Below, in pieces: positions 8,359 to 16,241 of a stretch of DNA of 34,245 nt. A program made the translations under genes and the position numbers. The notes below the pieces were generated by a model, which did not search any database, had not been told where the DNA came from, and saw only the letters and a program-made list of their open reading frames with translations. This DNA is from CAYQPF01 sp964419225 (GTDB lineage: Bacteria > Cloacimonadota > Cloacimonadia > Cloacimonadales > CAYQPF01). The stretch is from NCBI GenBank assembly GCA_964419225.1, contig CAYQPF010000039.1, positions 1 through 34,245 of the forward strand, in the 5' to 3' direction. The stretch's first letter is position 1; every line of letters begins with the position of its first letter.

Positions 8359-10668
8359 TTAATTAACTTTGAATTTATTAGTTAAATTAGTCAGTTTAGT
8401 AGCCATTTCATTTAGATCTTCGGCAGCCTGACTTGTTATTTCTGCGTTTTTAGATACATCCTGTGATGCATCTGCGATGTATGTAATATTTTCGACAATT
8501 TCTCTTAAGCCAATGGAGATATTGCTTGTATTTCTGGATATATCTTGTACGCCGGAACTGGTTTCTTCGCTATTTCTAGCCACTTCTTTGGAAGCTTTTG
8601 CAGATTCAATAGTGTTTCTGGCGATCTCATTGACATTGACACTGGCATTCTGGGTACTCTTTTGAATATCCATGGCATTATGAGATACTTTTTTTGCTCT
8701 GTCTCCGACAGTTTGGGCTGAATATGCAACATTTGATACAGACTTGGCGATCTCATTTGTTGTAATACTTTGCTCTTCGATACTGCTGGCTATGACAGAA
8801 TTGATCTGATGAATATTATCAATTATTTTTGAAATAACCTGAATTGATTTAACAGAATCCTGAACTGATTTTTGTACTTCATCGATTTGATTAGAAATTC
8901 TGCCTGTCGCTTCAGAGGTTTGCTTAGCAAGTTCTTTTACTTCATTAGCTACAACAGCAAAGCCCTTACCTGCATCTCCGGCACTTGCAGCCTCTATTGT
9001 GGCATTAAGAGCAAGCATATTTGTCTGATCTGCAATATCATTAATAACTTTCACGATCTTACCAATTTCATTTGCAGCATGCTGCATTGTAGTAATAACT
9101 TTGTTTGTAGTTTCAGCTTCAACTGTAGCTTTCTGGGAAATCTGATTAGCATCCTGAGTGTTTTTGGAGATCTCATTAAGAGTAGAATTCATTTCATCAA
9201 TTGCAGTTACAATAGTGTTAATTTCACCGACGAGAGTATCAATATTATTCTCAGCTTCCATTACATTAGATGCCAGAATTTCGATATTATGAGACACATC
9301 CACTACACTGGCGGTAGTTTTTTCTGCTGATGAAGCCACAGTACTCAGATTGGCTGACATTTGTTCTGCAGCAACTGCTACCATGCTGACACTGGAGGAA
9401 GCCTGTTCGATCGAAGCGGCTATTGTGTTAACGGATACATTAATTTCTTCAGCGGATGATGAAACTGATTGTGATTGTGCTGCCATTTCCTCTGAACTGG
9501 AAGCCAGAGTACTTGAAGTCATCGCTAATTTTGATCCTGAATTATGCAGAGTTTTGATATCTACTTTCAGAATCTCAATGATATCTTTGATTTCTTTGCG
9601 TGATTTTTCATAAGCTCTGCCGATTGAACCAATTTCATCCTGACGTTCTGATATATCTGTATCTATGGAATGCGTAAAATTAAAGCCAGCCATAGAAGTC
9701 AAAGCTGATTCAATTTTACCAATCGGTAAGGAAATTTGCCGTTTGATAATTTGTGACATTAACATGATAATAATGAACAAACTCAGAACTGCAATGAGTA
9801 AAACTATCAGGCTTAAACTGTTGGCCAAAGAAACCAGATCTGATTTGTACATGGTAGCTCCAACTGTCCAGGGCAACATATCCAGTTTAGCAAATGCCAT
9901 AACTTTTTTCTTACCTTCGAAAACATAAGAGATGAATCCACTTTTTTCTGTGGATTTCAGTATTTCCTGATTAAAAGTGTATGCAGGATTATTAACCAGT
10001 ATCAATGCATCTTTGGGATGAGCAATTATTGCTCCTTCACCATCCATCATATAGTAATATCCGGATTTGCCAACTTTTCTATCCAGAATAAATTTCTTGC
10101 TGAATTTCTTAAGATCTATTGAATAATTAAGTGTTCCAAGAAAATTCCCAGAATTGTCAACAATCTTTGAAGCAAGGACAAAAACCGGAGTTTTCGTAAC
10201 AGGAGATTCGTAAGGTATTTTATCAATGTAATGCTGGTCTGATGTACCAATGAAATTTTTCCAGCAGGTAAAGCCAGTGATATCTGTCCCAACTCCTTTG
10301 GAGTCCGGAACGTAAGAAATTATTTTGCCAGAGTTATCTGTAACAAACACAGCTTCATAGAGTTCTTCATTATATACTTCTTTAAGTGTTTGATTAATTT
10401 TATCCTGATCATTCGCTCCTATAGCGTTAATTAGATGTAAATCACCTGCAACTGCATCATTTGATGTCATGAAAACATTAAAGTTAGCTTCAATTAAATC
10501 CTTCATTTCAATAGCTCTTTGAGAAGCAGTAGCTTTCTCAGTACCAAACACCATGTTCTGGGCAATAACAGAAATTGTTATTGTTAAGACCACAAACACG
10601 ATCACAAGTATCAAACTGTTCACACTTAACAGTTTTCCGGAGAGTGACATCTCCTTATAAGATTTCAT
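8359..10668 (-). CDS. Methyl-accepting chemotaxis protein with dCache sensor domain
   Basis: 769-aa transmembrane chemoreceptor that would control CheA. In order: TM1 (about 18-38), periplasmic double-Cache-like ligand domain (about 40-278, with a DNSGKIISYVPDSKGVGTD segment and a later GYYYMMDGEGAIIAHP block), TM2 (about 284-305), HAMP (about 306-360), then a long cytoplasmic coiled coil. The signalling tip is DIADQTNMLALNATIEAASA followed by GDAGKGFAVVANEVKEL (about 543-580). That is the conserved MCP hairpin, with Ser-Ala where IEAARAGE is usual. No C-terminal CheR-binding pentapeptide (it ends KFKVN). The start is supported by GGAGGAAG just upstream. No che genes adjoin. The ligand is unknown; dCache receptors often bind amino acids or carboxylates. 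Confidence 0.93.
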   Translation of the reverse strand: MKSYKEMSLSGKLLSVNSLILVIVFVVLTITISVIAQNMVFGTEKATASQRAIEMKDLIEANFNVFMTSNDAVAGDLHLINAIGANDQDKINQTLKEVYNEELYEAVFVTDNSGKIISYVPDSKGVGTDITGFTCWKNFIGTSDQHYIDKIPYESPVTKTPVFVLASKIVDNSGNFLGTLNYSIDLKKFSKKFILDRKVGKSGYYYMMDGEGAIIAHPKDALILVNNPAYTFNQEILKSTEKSGFISYVFEGKKKVMAFAKLDMLPWTVGATMYKSDLVSLANSLSLIVLLIAVLSLFIIIMLMSQIIKRQISLPIGKIESALTSMAGFNFTHSIDTDISERQDEIGSIGRAYEKSRKEIKDIIEILKVDIKTLHNSGSKLAMTSSTLASSSEEMAAQSQSVSSSAEEINVSVNTIAASIEQASSSVSMVAVAAEQMSANLSTVASSAEKTTASVVDVSHNIEILASNVMEAENNIDTLVGEINTIVTAIDEMNSTLNEISKNTQDANQISQKATVEAETTNKVITTMQHAANEIGKIVKVINDIADQTNMLALNATIEAASAGDAGKGFAVVANEVKELAKQTSEATGRISNQIDEVQKSVQDSVKSIQVISKIIDNIHQINSVIASSIEEQSITTNEIAKSVSNVAYSAQTVGDRAKKVSHNAMDIQKSTQNASVNVNEIARNTIESAKASKEVARNSEETSSGVQDISRNTSNISIGLREIVENITYIADASQDVSKNAEITSQAAEDLNEMATKLTNLTNKFKVN

Positions 10669-10778
10669 AATCTTCCTCCTTCATTTTACAATTTAATAAT
10701 ACAATAATAGACATAAGCAAAATTACAAACGTTTTTTTATCGTTATGCATGAGATTATTTAACCTAAAAGATATTTAT

Positions 10779-11612
10779 CTAAAGGTTAAGATTGTCTATC
10801 AGACGTGTTTTTCCTATCCTTACAGCCAGGAGAATTCTGGTTCCGGAATCAACATGCTCTAAAGATTCTAAAGTAGCAGGATTAATAAATTCGATATAAT
10901 CAACAAGGCCATTTGCTTCTGAGATAAGCTTATGCATCCCTGCTCTTAATGTACTAACAGAAGTAATTCCCTGAGCAAAAAGTTCTTTAGTTAAGGCCAA
11001 TGAGTTCTTTAAACAAAGAGCATTCTTTCTTTCCTCGGGAGACAAATAAGTATTACGGGAACTCATGGCTAATCCATCATGCTCCCGAACAATTGGGCAT
11101 CTGACAATTCTGGTTGAAATATTAAGATCTTCCAACATTTTTTCCAGGATGACCACCTGCTGAAAATCCTTTTCACCCATGAACATCAAATGTGGTTTGA
11201 CAATGTTGATAAGCTTCGCCACAATTGTAGTAACTCCCTTAAAATGGGTTGGTCTGGACTTTCCGCATAATCTTGCAGATAATTCTTCGACTTCGATGTA
11301 TGTTCTATATCCATTTGGATATAGCTCTGTACTTGAAGGAAAAAAGAGAATATCGACTTCTTCCTTTTCCAGCAAAGCCTGATCCTTCTCGAAATCACGC
11401 GGATAACTGTCTAAATCCTCATTAGGAGCAAATTGGGTTGGATTTACGAAAATACTTACAATTGTAACAGCACACTGCAGCTTTGCCGTACGCACAAGGC
11501 TAAGATGACCTTCATGCAAAAAACCCATCGTCGGAACAAACCCAACTGTCTGATCAGATGGATATTGGGCTGATATGGCGAGCATTTCGGCAAGTGTTGT
11601 AACAATTTTCAT
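10779..11612 (-). CDS. panC: Pantothenate synthetase
   Basis: Condenses D-pantoate with beta-alanine using ATP (AMP-forming) to make pantothenate, the precursor of CoA. 277 aa, normal length. Signatures: PTMGFLHEGHLSLV with the HxGH nucleotide motif at 33-36, SIFVNPTQFAPNEDLDSYPR, MGEKDFQQV at 145-153 and GLAMSSRNTYLS from 180. The ATG directly abuts the panD stop (TAA-ATG), so panD and panC form an operon supplying beta-alanine and consuming it. panB is not in the window. Cytosolic enzyme. Confidence 0.97.
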   Translation of the reverse strand: MKIVTTLAEMLAISAQYPSDQTVGFVPTMGFLHEGHLSLVRTAKLQCAVTIVSIFVNPTQFAPNEDLDSYPRDFEKDQALLEKEEVDILFFPSSTELYPNGYRTYIEVEELSARLCGKSRPTHFKGVTTIVAKLINIVKPHLMFMGEKDFQQVVILEKMLEDLNISTRIVRCPIVREHDGLAMSSRNTYLSPEERKNALCLKNSLALTKELFAQGITSVSTLRAGMHKLISEANGLVDYIEFINPATLESLEHVDSGTRILLAVRIGKTRLIDNLNL

Positions 11613-11972
11613 TTAATTGACCAATTCCATGATCTTATTTCTACCATCCAGAATAACTACCTGAGGTTGATGATTTTGCATTTCTTCCGGAGCAAAAAGA
11701 CCGTAATTCACAATTATTATCTTATCACCCACATGAACAAGACGGGCTGCAGCACCATTGATACCAATGATCCCGCTTCCCCTTTCCCCGGGAATAATGT
11801 AGGTTTCAAACCGGTTCCCATTGTTGATATTGAAAATTTCGACTTTTTCCCATTCTTTCATACCAACAGCTTCAAAAAGGTCTCTATCTATAGTGATACT
11901 TCCGACATAATCTAATTCTGTCTGGGTGATGGTTGCTCTGTGAATCTTACCTAAAAGCAATGTACGCAACAT
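11613..11972 (-). CDS. panD: Aspartate 1-decarboxylase (pyruvoyl enzyme precursor)
   Basis: Makes beta-alanine from aspartate for pantothenate synthesis. The proenzyme self-cleaves between Gly24 and Ser25 (YVGSITID here) to give the N-terminal pyruvoyl group. I place the start at 11972 (MLRTLLLGKIHRATIT), not at the in-frame ATG at 11984. The bases between them are GGAGGGG, the ribosome binding site, and this choice puts Gly24-Ser25 at exactly the E. coli numbering. 119 aa. Other conserved parts are GERGSGIIGINGAAARL and IIVNYGLF. First gene of the panD-panC operon. Confidence 0.96.
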   Translation of the reverse strand: MLRTLLLGKIHRATITQTELDYVGSITIDRDLFEAVGMKEWEKVEIFNINNGNRFETYIIPGERGSGIIGINGAAARLVHVGDKIIIVNYGLFAPEEMQNHQPQVVILDGRNKIMELVN

Positions 11973-12100
11973 TTTCCCCTCCATTTATTAATTTCTAATG
12001 CAAATATTATGTAAAAAGAGATTTTGTAAACTTAAATTTCGTGAATCCAAAAGAGGACAGCCAGACAGGGAATCTTTAATTTGAAATTTTGACTAAAGAA

Positions 12101-12154
12101 TGGACTACAGGGACAGTATGGACTATATGGACTTGATGGACAATATGGACAGAT
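12101..12154 (+). repeat. Nine-base tandem repeat, second copy
   Basis: Six units in register between panD and aroC: TGGACTACA, GGGACAGTA, TGGACTATA, TGGACTTGA, TGGACAATA, TGGACAGAT. The ATG GAC phase from 12100 stays open for 18 codons and stops at TAA right after the array. No convincing Shine-Dalgarno precedes it. Same family as 8168-8212; a decayed third copy is visible at about 13720-13746 (TATACAGGA, TGGACAGGA, TATGAAAGA). Confidence 0.6.
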
Positions 12155-12198
12155 AAATGATATCGGATAATTAGTGGATAGCATTCCCAGAAAGAGCT

Positions 12199-13509
12199 CT
12201 ACTCTTTGCTTTTTCCGGTGAAGACAATGATTTTTTGCCAGAGTTCGGGGATCTCTTCTGAGCTTAGTCCAATATCTTCAGCAAAGGCAGATATTTTAGC
12301 AATCAACTCCTTCTCACGGGAAGAATCCTTGGGTGGCAAATTATTTTCGATTTTGTATTTCTGAACCTGTTCCACGATTTTCCTGCGTCGATACAAAGCA
12401 AGAAGTATGTCTTCATCAATTTTATCAATAGCTTCGCGGTAATCGGGCATACTTTGCTTTTCATCTGTCAGGAGTTTTTGATAGGCAATGGCATCGGCGA
12501 GAACGAGTCTGACCATTGCTTCAGCGACAGGAATAAGGCGGGGTATAATCAGAGTGTCGAAACGGCCTTGTAACTCTAAATCGACAGATTGGTTATTTTT
12601 ATTCACTGTTTTTTGGGGCAGGCCAATGGAAGGAGTAGGTTTCACAACGAAGCGGAGGACAATATTCTGTCCGGTTGAGATCCCACCCAGAATACCTCCA
12701 GAATTGTTGGAAAGAAAACCTTCAGGATTCAATTGATCGTTCGCCTGGCTGCCTTTAAGAGTTGCTATTTGGAAGCCGAGACCAAATTCTATACCTTTGA
12801 CAGCACCGATCGAGATCAAGGCTTTGGCCAGGTTGGCATCGAGTTTTTCCATAATTGGATCACCCAGACCGACAGGGACATTACTGATTACCATTTCCAC
12901 AATACCACCCAGACTGTCTTTTTCAGCTTTTACGGAGTCGATCAGTTCTAGTACAGAAGCATAGGTTTCAATACATGGCCAATGCAGAGGATTGGATTCA
13001 GAGAATTTCAGATCTATGGTGTGAGGAATCAAGGAATTTATTTGTACAGGATAGGTATGGATTTTGAGATCACCGAGAGTATTTTCGACTAAAGCTCCTG
13101 CAATTATTCTTGAGATAGTTTCACGCCCGGAGGCCCGTCCCCCACCGCGGTAGTCATAGATTTTATATTTATGGTAGTAGGCAAAGTCAGCATGACCAGG
13201 GCGGAAGACTTCTTTGAGGGTATCATAGGCAGAGGAATTGTGCTGATAATTATAAACAAGTAAGCAAATTGGCATGCCGGTAGTCTTTCCTTCAAAGATT
13301 CCGCTGATGATTTCGATTTTATCTTCTTCCATTCTGGAAGTGGAAAAATTGTGTGAAGAGGGTTTTCTGGCATTGAGTCTTTTTTGAATGAGTTCTAATG
13401 GGAAAACGATCCCGGGTTTCACGTCCTCCAGAAGGATGCCAAAGGCCCTTCCATGGCTTTCTCCAAAGCAGGTGATCCCGAGAAATTGATCTATTAAATT
13501 ATTTCGCAT
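12199..13509 (-). CDS. aroC: Bifunctional chorismate synthase / chorismate mutase (AroC-AroQ fusion)
   Basis: Residues 1-~345 are chorismate synthase, which removes phosphate from EPSP to give chorismate and needs reduced FMN: FGESHGRAFG at 15-24, FRPGHADF at 102-109, YRGGGRASGRET at 120-131, and a GRFDTLIIPRLIPVAEAM block. Residues ~355-436 are an AroQ-type chorismate mutase making prephenate. By spacing with the E. coli domain, Arg358, Arg375, Lys386, Asp395, Arg398 and Glu399 occupy the catalytic positions. The start is set at 13509 (MRNNLIDQFL), which matches the AroC N-terminus; the frame stays open upstream, but those codons lie inside the tRNA gene. No Shine-Dalgarno is visible, and only 9 nt separate the ATG from the tRNA CCA end. 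The fusion would pass chorismate toward Phe/Tyr. Confidence 0.95.
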   Translation of the reverse strand: MRNNLIDQFLGITCFGESHGRAFGILLEDVKPGIVFPLELIQKRLNARKPSSHNFSTSRMEEDKIEIISGIFEGKTTGMPICLLVYNYQHNSSAYDTLKEVFRPGHADFAYYHKYKIYDYRGGGRASGRETISRIIAGALVENTLGDLKIHTYPVQINSLIPHTIDLKFSESNPLHWPCIETYASVLELIDSVKAEKDSLGGIVEMVISNVPVGLGDPIMEKLDANLAKALISIGAVKGIEFGLGFQIATLKGSQANDQLNPEGFLSNNSGGILGGISTGQNIVLRFVVKPTPSIGLPQKTVNKNNQSVDLELQGRFDTLIIPRLIPVAEAMVRLVLADAIAYQKLLTDEKQSMPDYREAIDKIDEDILLALYRRRKIVEQVQKYKIENNLPPKDSSREKELIAKISAFAEDIGLSSEEIPELWQKIIVFTGKSKE

Positions 13510-13518
13510 AAAATAAAA

Positions 13519-13610
13519 TGGCGGAGATGTAGGGATTCGAACCCTAGGTACGCTATTAACGTACACACGATTTCCAGTCGTGCTCCTTCAACCAACTCAG
13601 ACACATCTCC
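13519..13610 (-). tRNA. tRNA-Ser (anticodon GGA)
   Basis: Read on the minus strand: acceptor GGAGATG pairs with CATCTCC. The anticodon arm is CACGA-CTGGAAA-TCGTG with anticodon GGA (UCC/UCU codons). A long class II variable arm (GTACGTTAATAGCGTAC) is present, and the T arm contains GGTTCGAATCC. Discriminator G is followed by an encoded CCA (13521-13519). The long variable arm is what serine tRNAs require. It is immediately followed by aroC. Confidence 0.95.
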
Positions 13611-14033
13611 ACTTTATGATTACAAAAAAATAATTTTAGGTAATCTTGTAAACCTTTTTTTTAGAAGAGTGAAAATGGGATCATGAATAAGAGTACATAA
13701 GAGAATTATTAACAGGGTTATACAGGATGGACAGGATATGAAAGATAGTTGATGCAAGGAATTAATTTTAAGGCTATCAGACTGAGGTCTGTGAGAAAAA
13801 ATATGATGAAGGAATGCTTTTAGAGATTGTTTCTCACGGAGCAAACAGATGACACGGAAGGAGTAAAGTAGAGGATGTTAAATTGGTGTTAATCAAAATA
13901 CTCGGCATAAATGCTGGCCTATTGATGATAAAAGCATTTTATTGCTACAAGGCCAGGTGATGAACAAACCTATTATGAACAGGCATGAATACCGAGTCGG
14001 TAATTTCTGAGACAGGGCGTGCCCTGTCTCTAC
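13611..14033. other. Intergenic region with nested inverted repeats
   Basis: About 420 bp with no convincing gene. Contents: a decayed copy of the nine-base repeat near 13720-13746; a word run CACGGAGCAAACAGATGACA at about 13836, akin to the repeats at 365-425; a pair of nested inverted repeats at 13900-13997 (ACTCGG/CCGAGT outside, CTGGCCT/AGGCCAG at 13914-13920 and 13950-13956 inside); and a perfect hairpin at 14009-14030 next to the repressor stop codon. Confidence 0.5.
14009..14030 (-). terminator. Hairpin just after the S24 repressor gene (no U-run)
   Basis: A perfect 10-bp inverted repeat, GAGACAGGGC / GCCCTGTCTC, with a 2-base centre, ends 3 bp from the repressor stop codon. On the minus strand no T-run follows, so it may act as an mRNA 3' stabiliser or be a REP-like element instead of a true intrinsic terminator. 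Confidence 0.4.
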
Positions 14034-14756
14034 TTATTCCATAAATCTTCTGTATAAAAAGGTGAGAACACCGATAAGTTCGATTTCTGTATCATCCGGA
14101 TCATAGACCTGTGCTTCAAACTCTGTATTAATGGGCAATAAAATGACAGTTTTGGTTTTGCGGTCGATCAGTAAACGTTTGAGAGTTATACCGTCTGGAG
14201 TACGGAATCCGCAGATTTTATTTTCAGCATAGAGGACATCTTTAGTTTTGGTAATGAGAACCAGATCGCCAGGAAGGATAGTCGGTTCCATAGAATGACC
14301 ACTTACCTTGAAACAAACGACCCGGTTGGGATCATTTACATATTTGCTGGGAATTGATACTATTTCGAGCGGTTCATCGTTACCTGTATAATCTGGTAAT
14401 CCTGCCGCGATTTCTGCCATAACAGGAATTTCATAAAAGCTATCCAGAGTATTATCGACTTCTATCAGCATATCACTGATATCTTCCAAGTGTGACTGTT
14501 GTTTCTTGGGTAAAGAAAATTCTGTGATCTTGGGCTGTGTTTTAGGAATATTGAACATTTCTCCATCACCTGTAATAAGCCAGGTCAGATTACAATTAGT
14601 TACTTCCCTGATTCTTTTCAGGATATCGAAAGACATACCGCGTTGATTATTCTCATATAAACTGAAAATTGACTGTTTTAAATTCAGTTGCAGAGCAAAC
14701 TCCTGCTGGGTAAAATTCAGATGAGTCCTAAGTTCTTTTAATCTATCTCCAACCAT
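14034..14756 (-). CDS. CI/LexA-type repressor: XRE helix-turn-helix plus S24 self-cleaving domain
   Basis: 240 aa. Residues 5-60 form an XRE-type helix-turn-helix (RLKELRTHLNFTQQEFALQL, then an SIFSLYENNQRG recognition region). Residues about 108-238 are an S24 peptidase/LexA C-terminal domain with Ser155 in VSGHSMEPTILPGD, Lys193 in GITLKRLL, and an Ala118-Gly119 bond in AEIAAGLPDY as the probable cleavage site. Such proteins cut themselves when bound to RecA filaments, relieving repression, so DNA-damage or stress control is likely. GAGGAGG fixes the ATG. The upstream region carries two similar palindromes, suggesting autoregulation. No phage genes adjoin, so it looks like a stand-alone cellular regulator rather than a prophage one. 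Confidence 0.88.
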   Translation of the reverse strand: MVGDRLKELRTHLNFTQQEFALQLNLKQSIFSLYENNQRGMSFDILKRIREVTNCNLTWLITGDGEMFNIPKTQPKITEFSLPKKQQSHLEDISDMLIEVDNTLDSFYEIPVMAEIAAGLPDYTGNDEPLEIVSIPSKYVNDPNRVVCFKVSGHSMEPTILPGDLVLITKTKDVLYAENKICGFRTPDGITLKRLLIDRKTKTVILLPINTEFEAQVYDPDDTEIELIGVLTFLYRRFME

Positions 14757-14780
14757 TTTTCCTCCTCTAATGAGCTCAAT

Positions 14781-14829
14781 ATTACATAATGTAATAATAT
14801 GTCAAGTCCAATATTACATTTTGTAATAT
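14781..14829. promoter_or_regulatory. Twin operators for the S24 repressor
   Basis: Two inverted repeats with the same half-site ATTACA: ATTACAT-A-ATGTAAT (14781-14795, centre 14788) and ATATTACA-TTT-TGTAATAT (14811-14829, centre 14820). The centres are 32 bp apart, close to three helical turns, so bound dimers would lie on one face of the DNA. They lie 25-75 bp upstream of the repressor start, in the divergent gap with yggS. Binding by this repressor is inference. Confidence 0.65.
14785..14805 (-). promoter_or_regulatory. Probable repressor promoter between the two operators
   Basis: On the minus strand a perfect -35 TTGACA (complement of 14800-14805) lies exactly between the two palindromes. 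TAATAT, 15 bases further, could be the -10 and falls inside the first palindrome. The spacing is short of the ideal 17, so the -10 is uncertain, but the geometry fits autorepression. Confidence 0.4.
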
Positions 14830-14940
14830 ATTATTGGAAGGATTCAGAAAAAATGCTTATAGAGAGACATTTACCATAATTTTCTTGACAGAGAATAAAG
14901 AGTTGTTTTTTTAAAAGCAAGAAAAGAATAAAGGATAAAT

Positions 14941-15648
14941 ATGTCTATTAAAACTAATCTTGATCATGTAAGAAGTCAAATTCACAAGGCTTTGGTATTA
15001 TCGAAGCGGGAAAATGACCTTATAAAGATCATAGCAGTAACTAAGACTCATGGAATAGAAGTCATTAAAGAAGCAATAGAATATGGCTTTGATATTATAG
15101 GTGAGAGTAAAGTACAGGAAGCTGAAGTTAAAATACCGTTATTTAAAGACAAATATCGTGAATTTCACTTTATTGGTCACCTACAATCCAATAAGATAAA
15201 AAAACTTTTGGAATTGAATCCAAGCTTGATTCAATCTATTGATAGTTTCAGTCTGGCAGAAAAACTTAATAAGCAATTAATCGAATTAAATCGTATTCAG
15301 AACATACTTATCGAAGTAAACACATCAAATGAAGACAGCAAATTTGGGATAGCTCCTGAAAAATTGCTTATGGAAATCAACAAATTCAATGAATTAAGCA
15401 ATGTCAGAGTTCAAGGGTTGATGACAATAGGGACATTAACAGAGAACAAAGTGATAATTCGCTCCTGTTTCAAATATTTGCGGGATCTATCCGAGAATAT
15501 CAAGAGGATGCATTTGTCCAATATTGAGATGAAGTATTTATCTATGGGAATGTCAGATGATTTTATCATAGCTTTGGAAGAAGGAAGTAATATGATCAGA
15601 CTTGGGTCTATCCTCTTTGGATCCAGGAATTACGAAAAGGAGATTTAA
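14941..15648 (+). CDS. yggS: YggS/PLPBP-family pyridoxal-phosphate homeostasis protein
   Basis: 235 aa, a single-domain TIM barrel that binds PLP and buffers the vitamin B6 pool and amino-acid/keto-acid balance; no catalytic activity is established for the family. Visible marks: PLP lysine in IIAVTKTHG (Lys35), FHFIGHLQSNKIKKLL, EVNTSNEDSKFGI, VRVQGLMTIGTL, and LSMGMSDDFIIALEEGSNMI followed by RLGSILFGSR. AAGGA precedes the ATG. The stop overlaps the next start by one base (TAATG), the first of several overlaps in a four-gene run. A perfect TTGACA at 14885-14890 may be part of its promoter. Confidence 0.94.
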   Translation: MSIKTNLDHVRSQIHKALVLSKRENDLIKIIAVTKTHGIEVIKEAIEYGFDIIGESKVQEAEVKIPLFKDKYREFHFIGHLQSNKIKKLLELNPSLIQSIDSFSLAEKLNKQLIELNRIQNILIEVNTSNEDSKFGIAPEKLLMEINKFNELSNVRVQGLMTIGTLTENKVIIRSCFKYLRDLSENIKRMHLSNIEMKYLSMGMSDDFIIALEEGSNMIRLGSILFGSRNYEKEI

Positions 15649-16241
15649 TGATAGATATATTAATTATAGCAGGCATTTGTGTAGTGTTTTATTTCTTGGG
15701 ATGTTTATCGACAGCCAGAGTAATTGCACGGGCAAAGAGTCTGAACATATATAAAATTGGAACAGGTCTGGCAGACACAGAAAACATCTATACAAATATC
15801 AGCAAACCCTTAGGGATTTTATCGGGTATCGCAGATTTTGGAAAGATGTATTTGCTCATATTAGTTCTGAAGACCATTTTATTCCTTGAGCATCAGCATT
15901 TGGCAACAGAAGATTTATTATTTGTTTACGGGTTCTTCTTGATACTGGGACATTGTTTGCCTATTACACACAGGTTTAGGGGTGGTCGAGGCATCTTTAC
16001 CTTCAGTGGATTACTCTTTTATTTTGCACCTATACCTGTAATTGCTGTTGGAATCGGAGCATATTTAATAACACATTTTTATAAACAAGTACGTTTTTCA
16101 CAATATATGATGGTTCTATTACCACCGCTTTTGAGTATTTTCTTTATTGATGGCAGGCAATTGATCATGAGAATGATGCTGGGAGCAGTATTAATGGGTA
16201 TAATCAATTTTATAGTTTCCAAAAAAATGGGAGAGTTCTGA
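15648..16241 (+). CDS. PlsY-like (DUF205) membrane protein, divergent glycerol-3-phosphate acyltransferase relative
   Basis: 197 aa with about five hydrophobic segments. PlsY moves acyl groups from acyl-phosphate to glycerol-3-phosphate in the inner membrane. The second PlsY motif is well kept (GHCLPITHRFRGGRGIFTFSG, residues 101-121), and VRFSQYMMVLLPP resembles the third. The first motif, usually GSGNxGATN with a substrate-contacting Ser and Asn, is replaced by IGTGLADTEN (37-46), and the usual GSxPT is GCLST. It may therefore use another substrate or have lost transferase activity. Overlaps yggS and the next gene by one base each. Whether a canonical plsY exists elsewhere cannot be told from here. 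Confidence 0.75.
   Translation: MIDILIIAGICVVFYFLGCLSTARVIARAKSLNIYKIGTGLADTENIYTNISKPLGILSGIADFGKMYLLILVLKTILFLEHQHLATEDLLFVYGFFLILGHCLPITHRFRGGRGIFTFSGLLFYFAPIPVIAVGIGAYLITHFYKQVRFSQYMMVLLPPLLSIFFIDGRQLIMRMMLGAVLMGIINFIVSKKMGEF

Noticed and set aside
8872..9330. 152-codon open frame on the plus strand
   Set aside because: Antisense to the conserved chemoreceptor signalling domain; its Cys/Ser/Asn-rich product looks like a shadow of the coiled coil.
11973..11984. Longer panD beginning at the ATG at 11984
   Set aside because: The extra codons are the GGAGGGG ribosome site, and the shorter start restores standard Gly24-Ser25 numbering.
8168..12154. CRISPR array interpretation of the TGGACTATA repeats
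   Set aside because: Units are nine bases with no spacers, and no cas genes are present.
13510..13566. Upstream extension of aroC to an ATG at 13566
   Set aside because: These codons lie inside the tRNA-Ser gene, and the AroC family N-terminus starts at the ATG at 13509.
13620..13844. 74-codon minus-strand frame between tRNA-Ser and the repressor
   Set aside because: No ribosome site or recognisable domain, and it runs through the nine-base repeat remnant.
13900..13997. Integron attC site
   Set aside because: The inverted repeats lack the conserved outer RYYYAAC/GTTRRRY boxes, and no cassette or integrase is adjacent.
14034..14756. Prophage boundary marked by the CI-like repressor
   Set aside because: Flanking genes are housekeeping (aroC, yggS); no integrase, attachment repeats or structural phage genes were seen.
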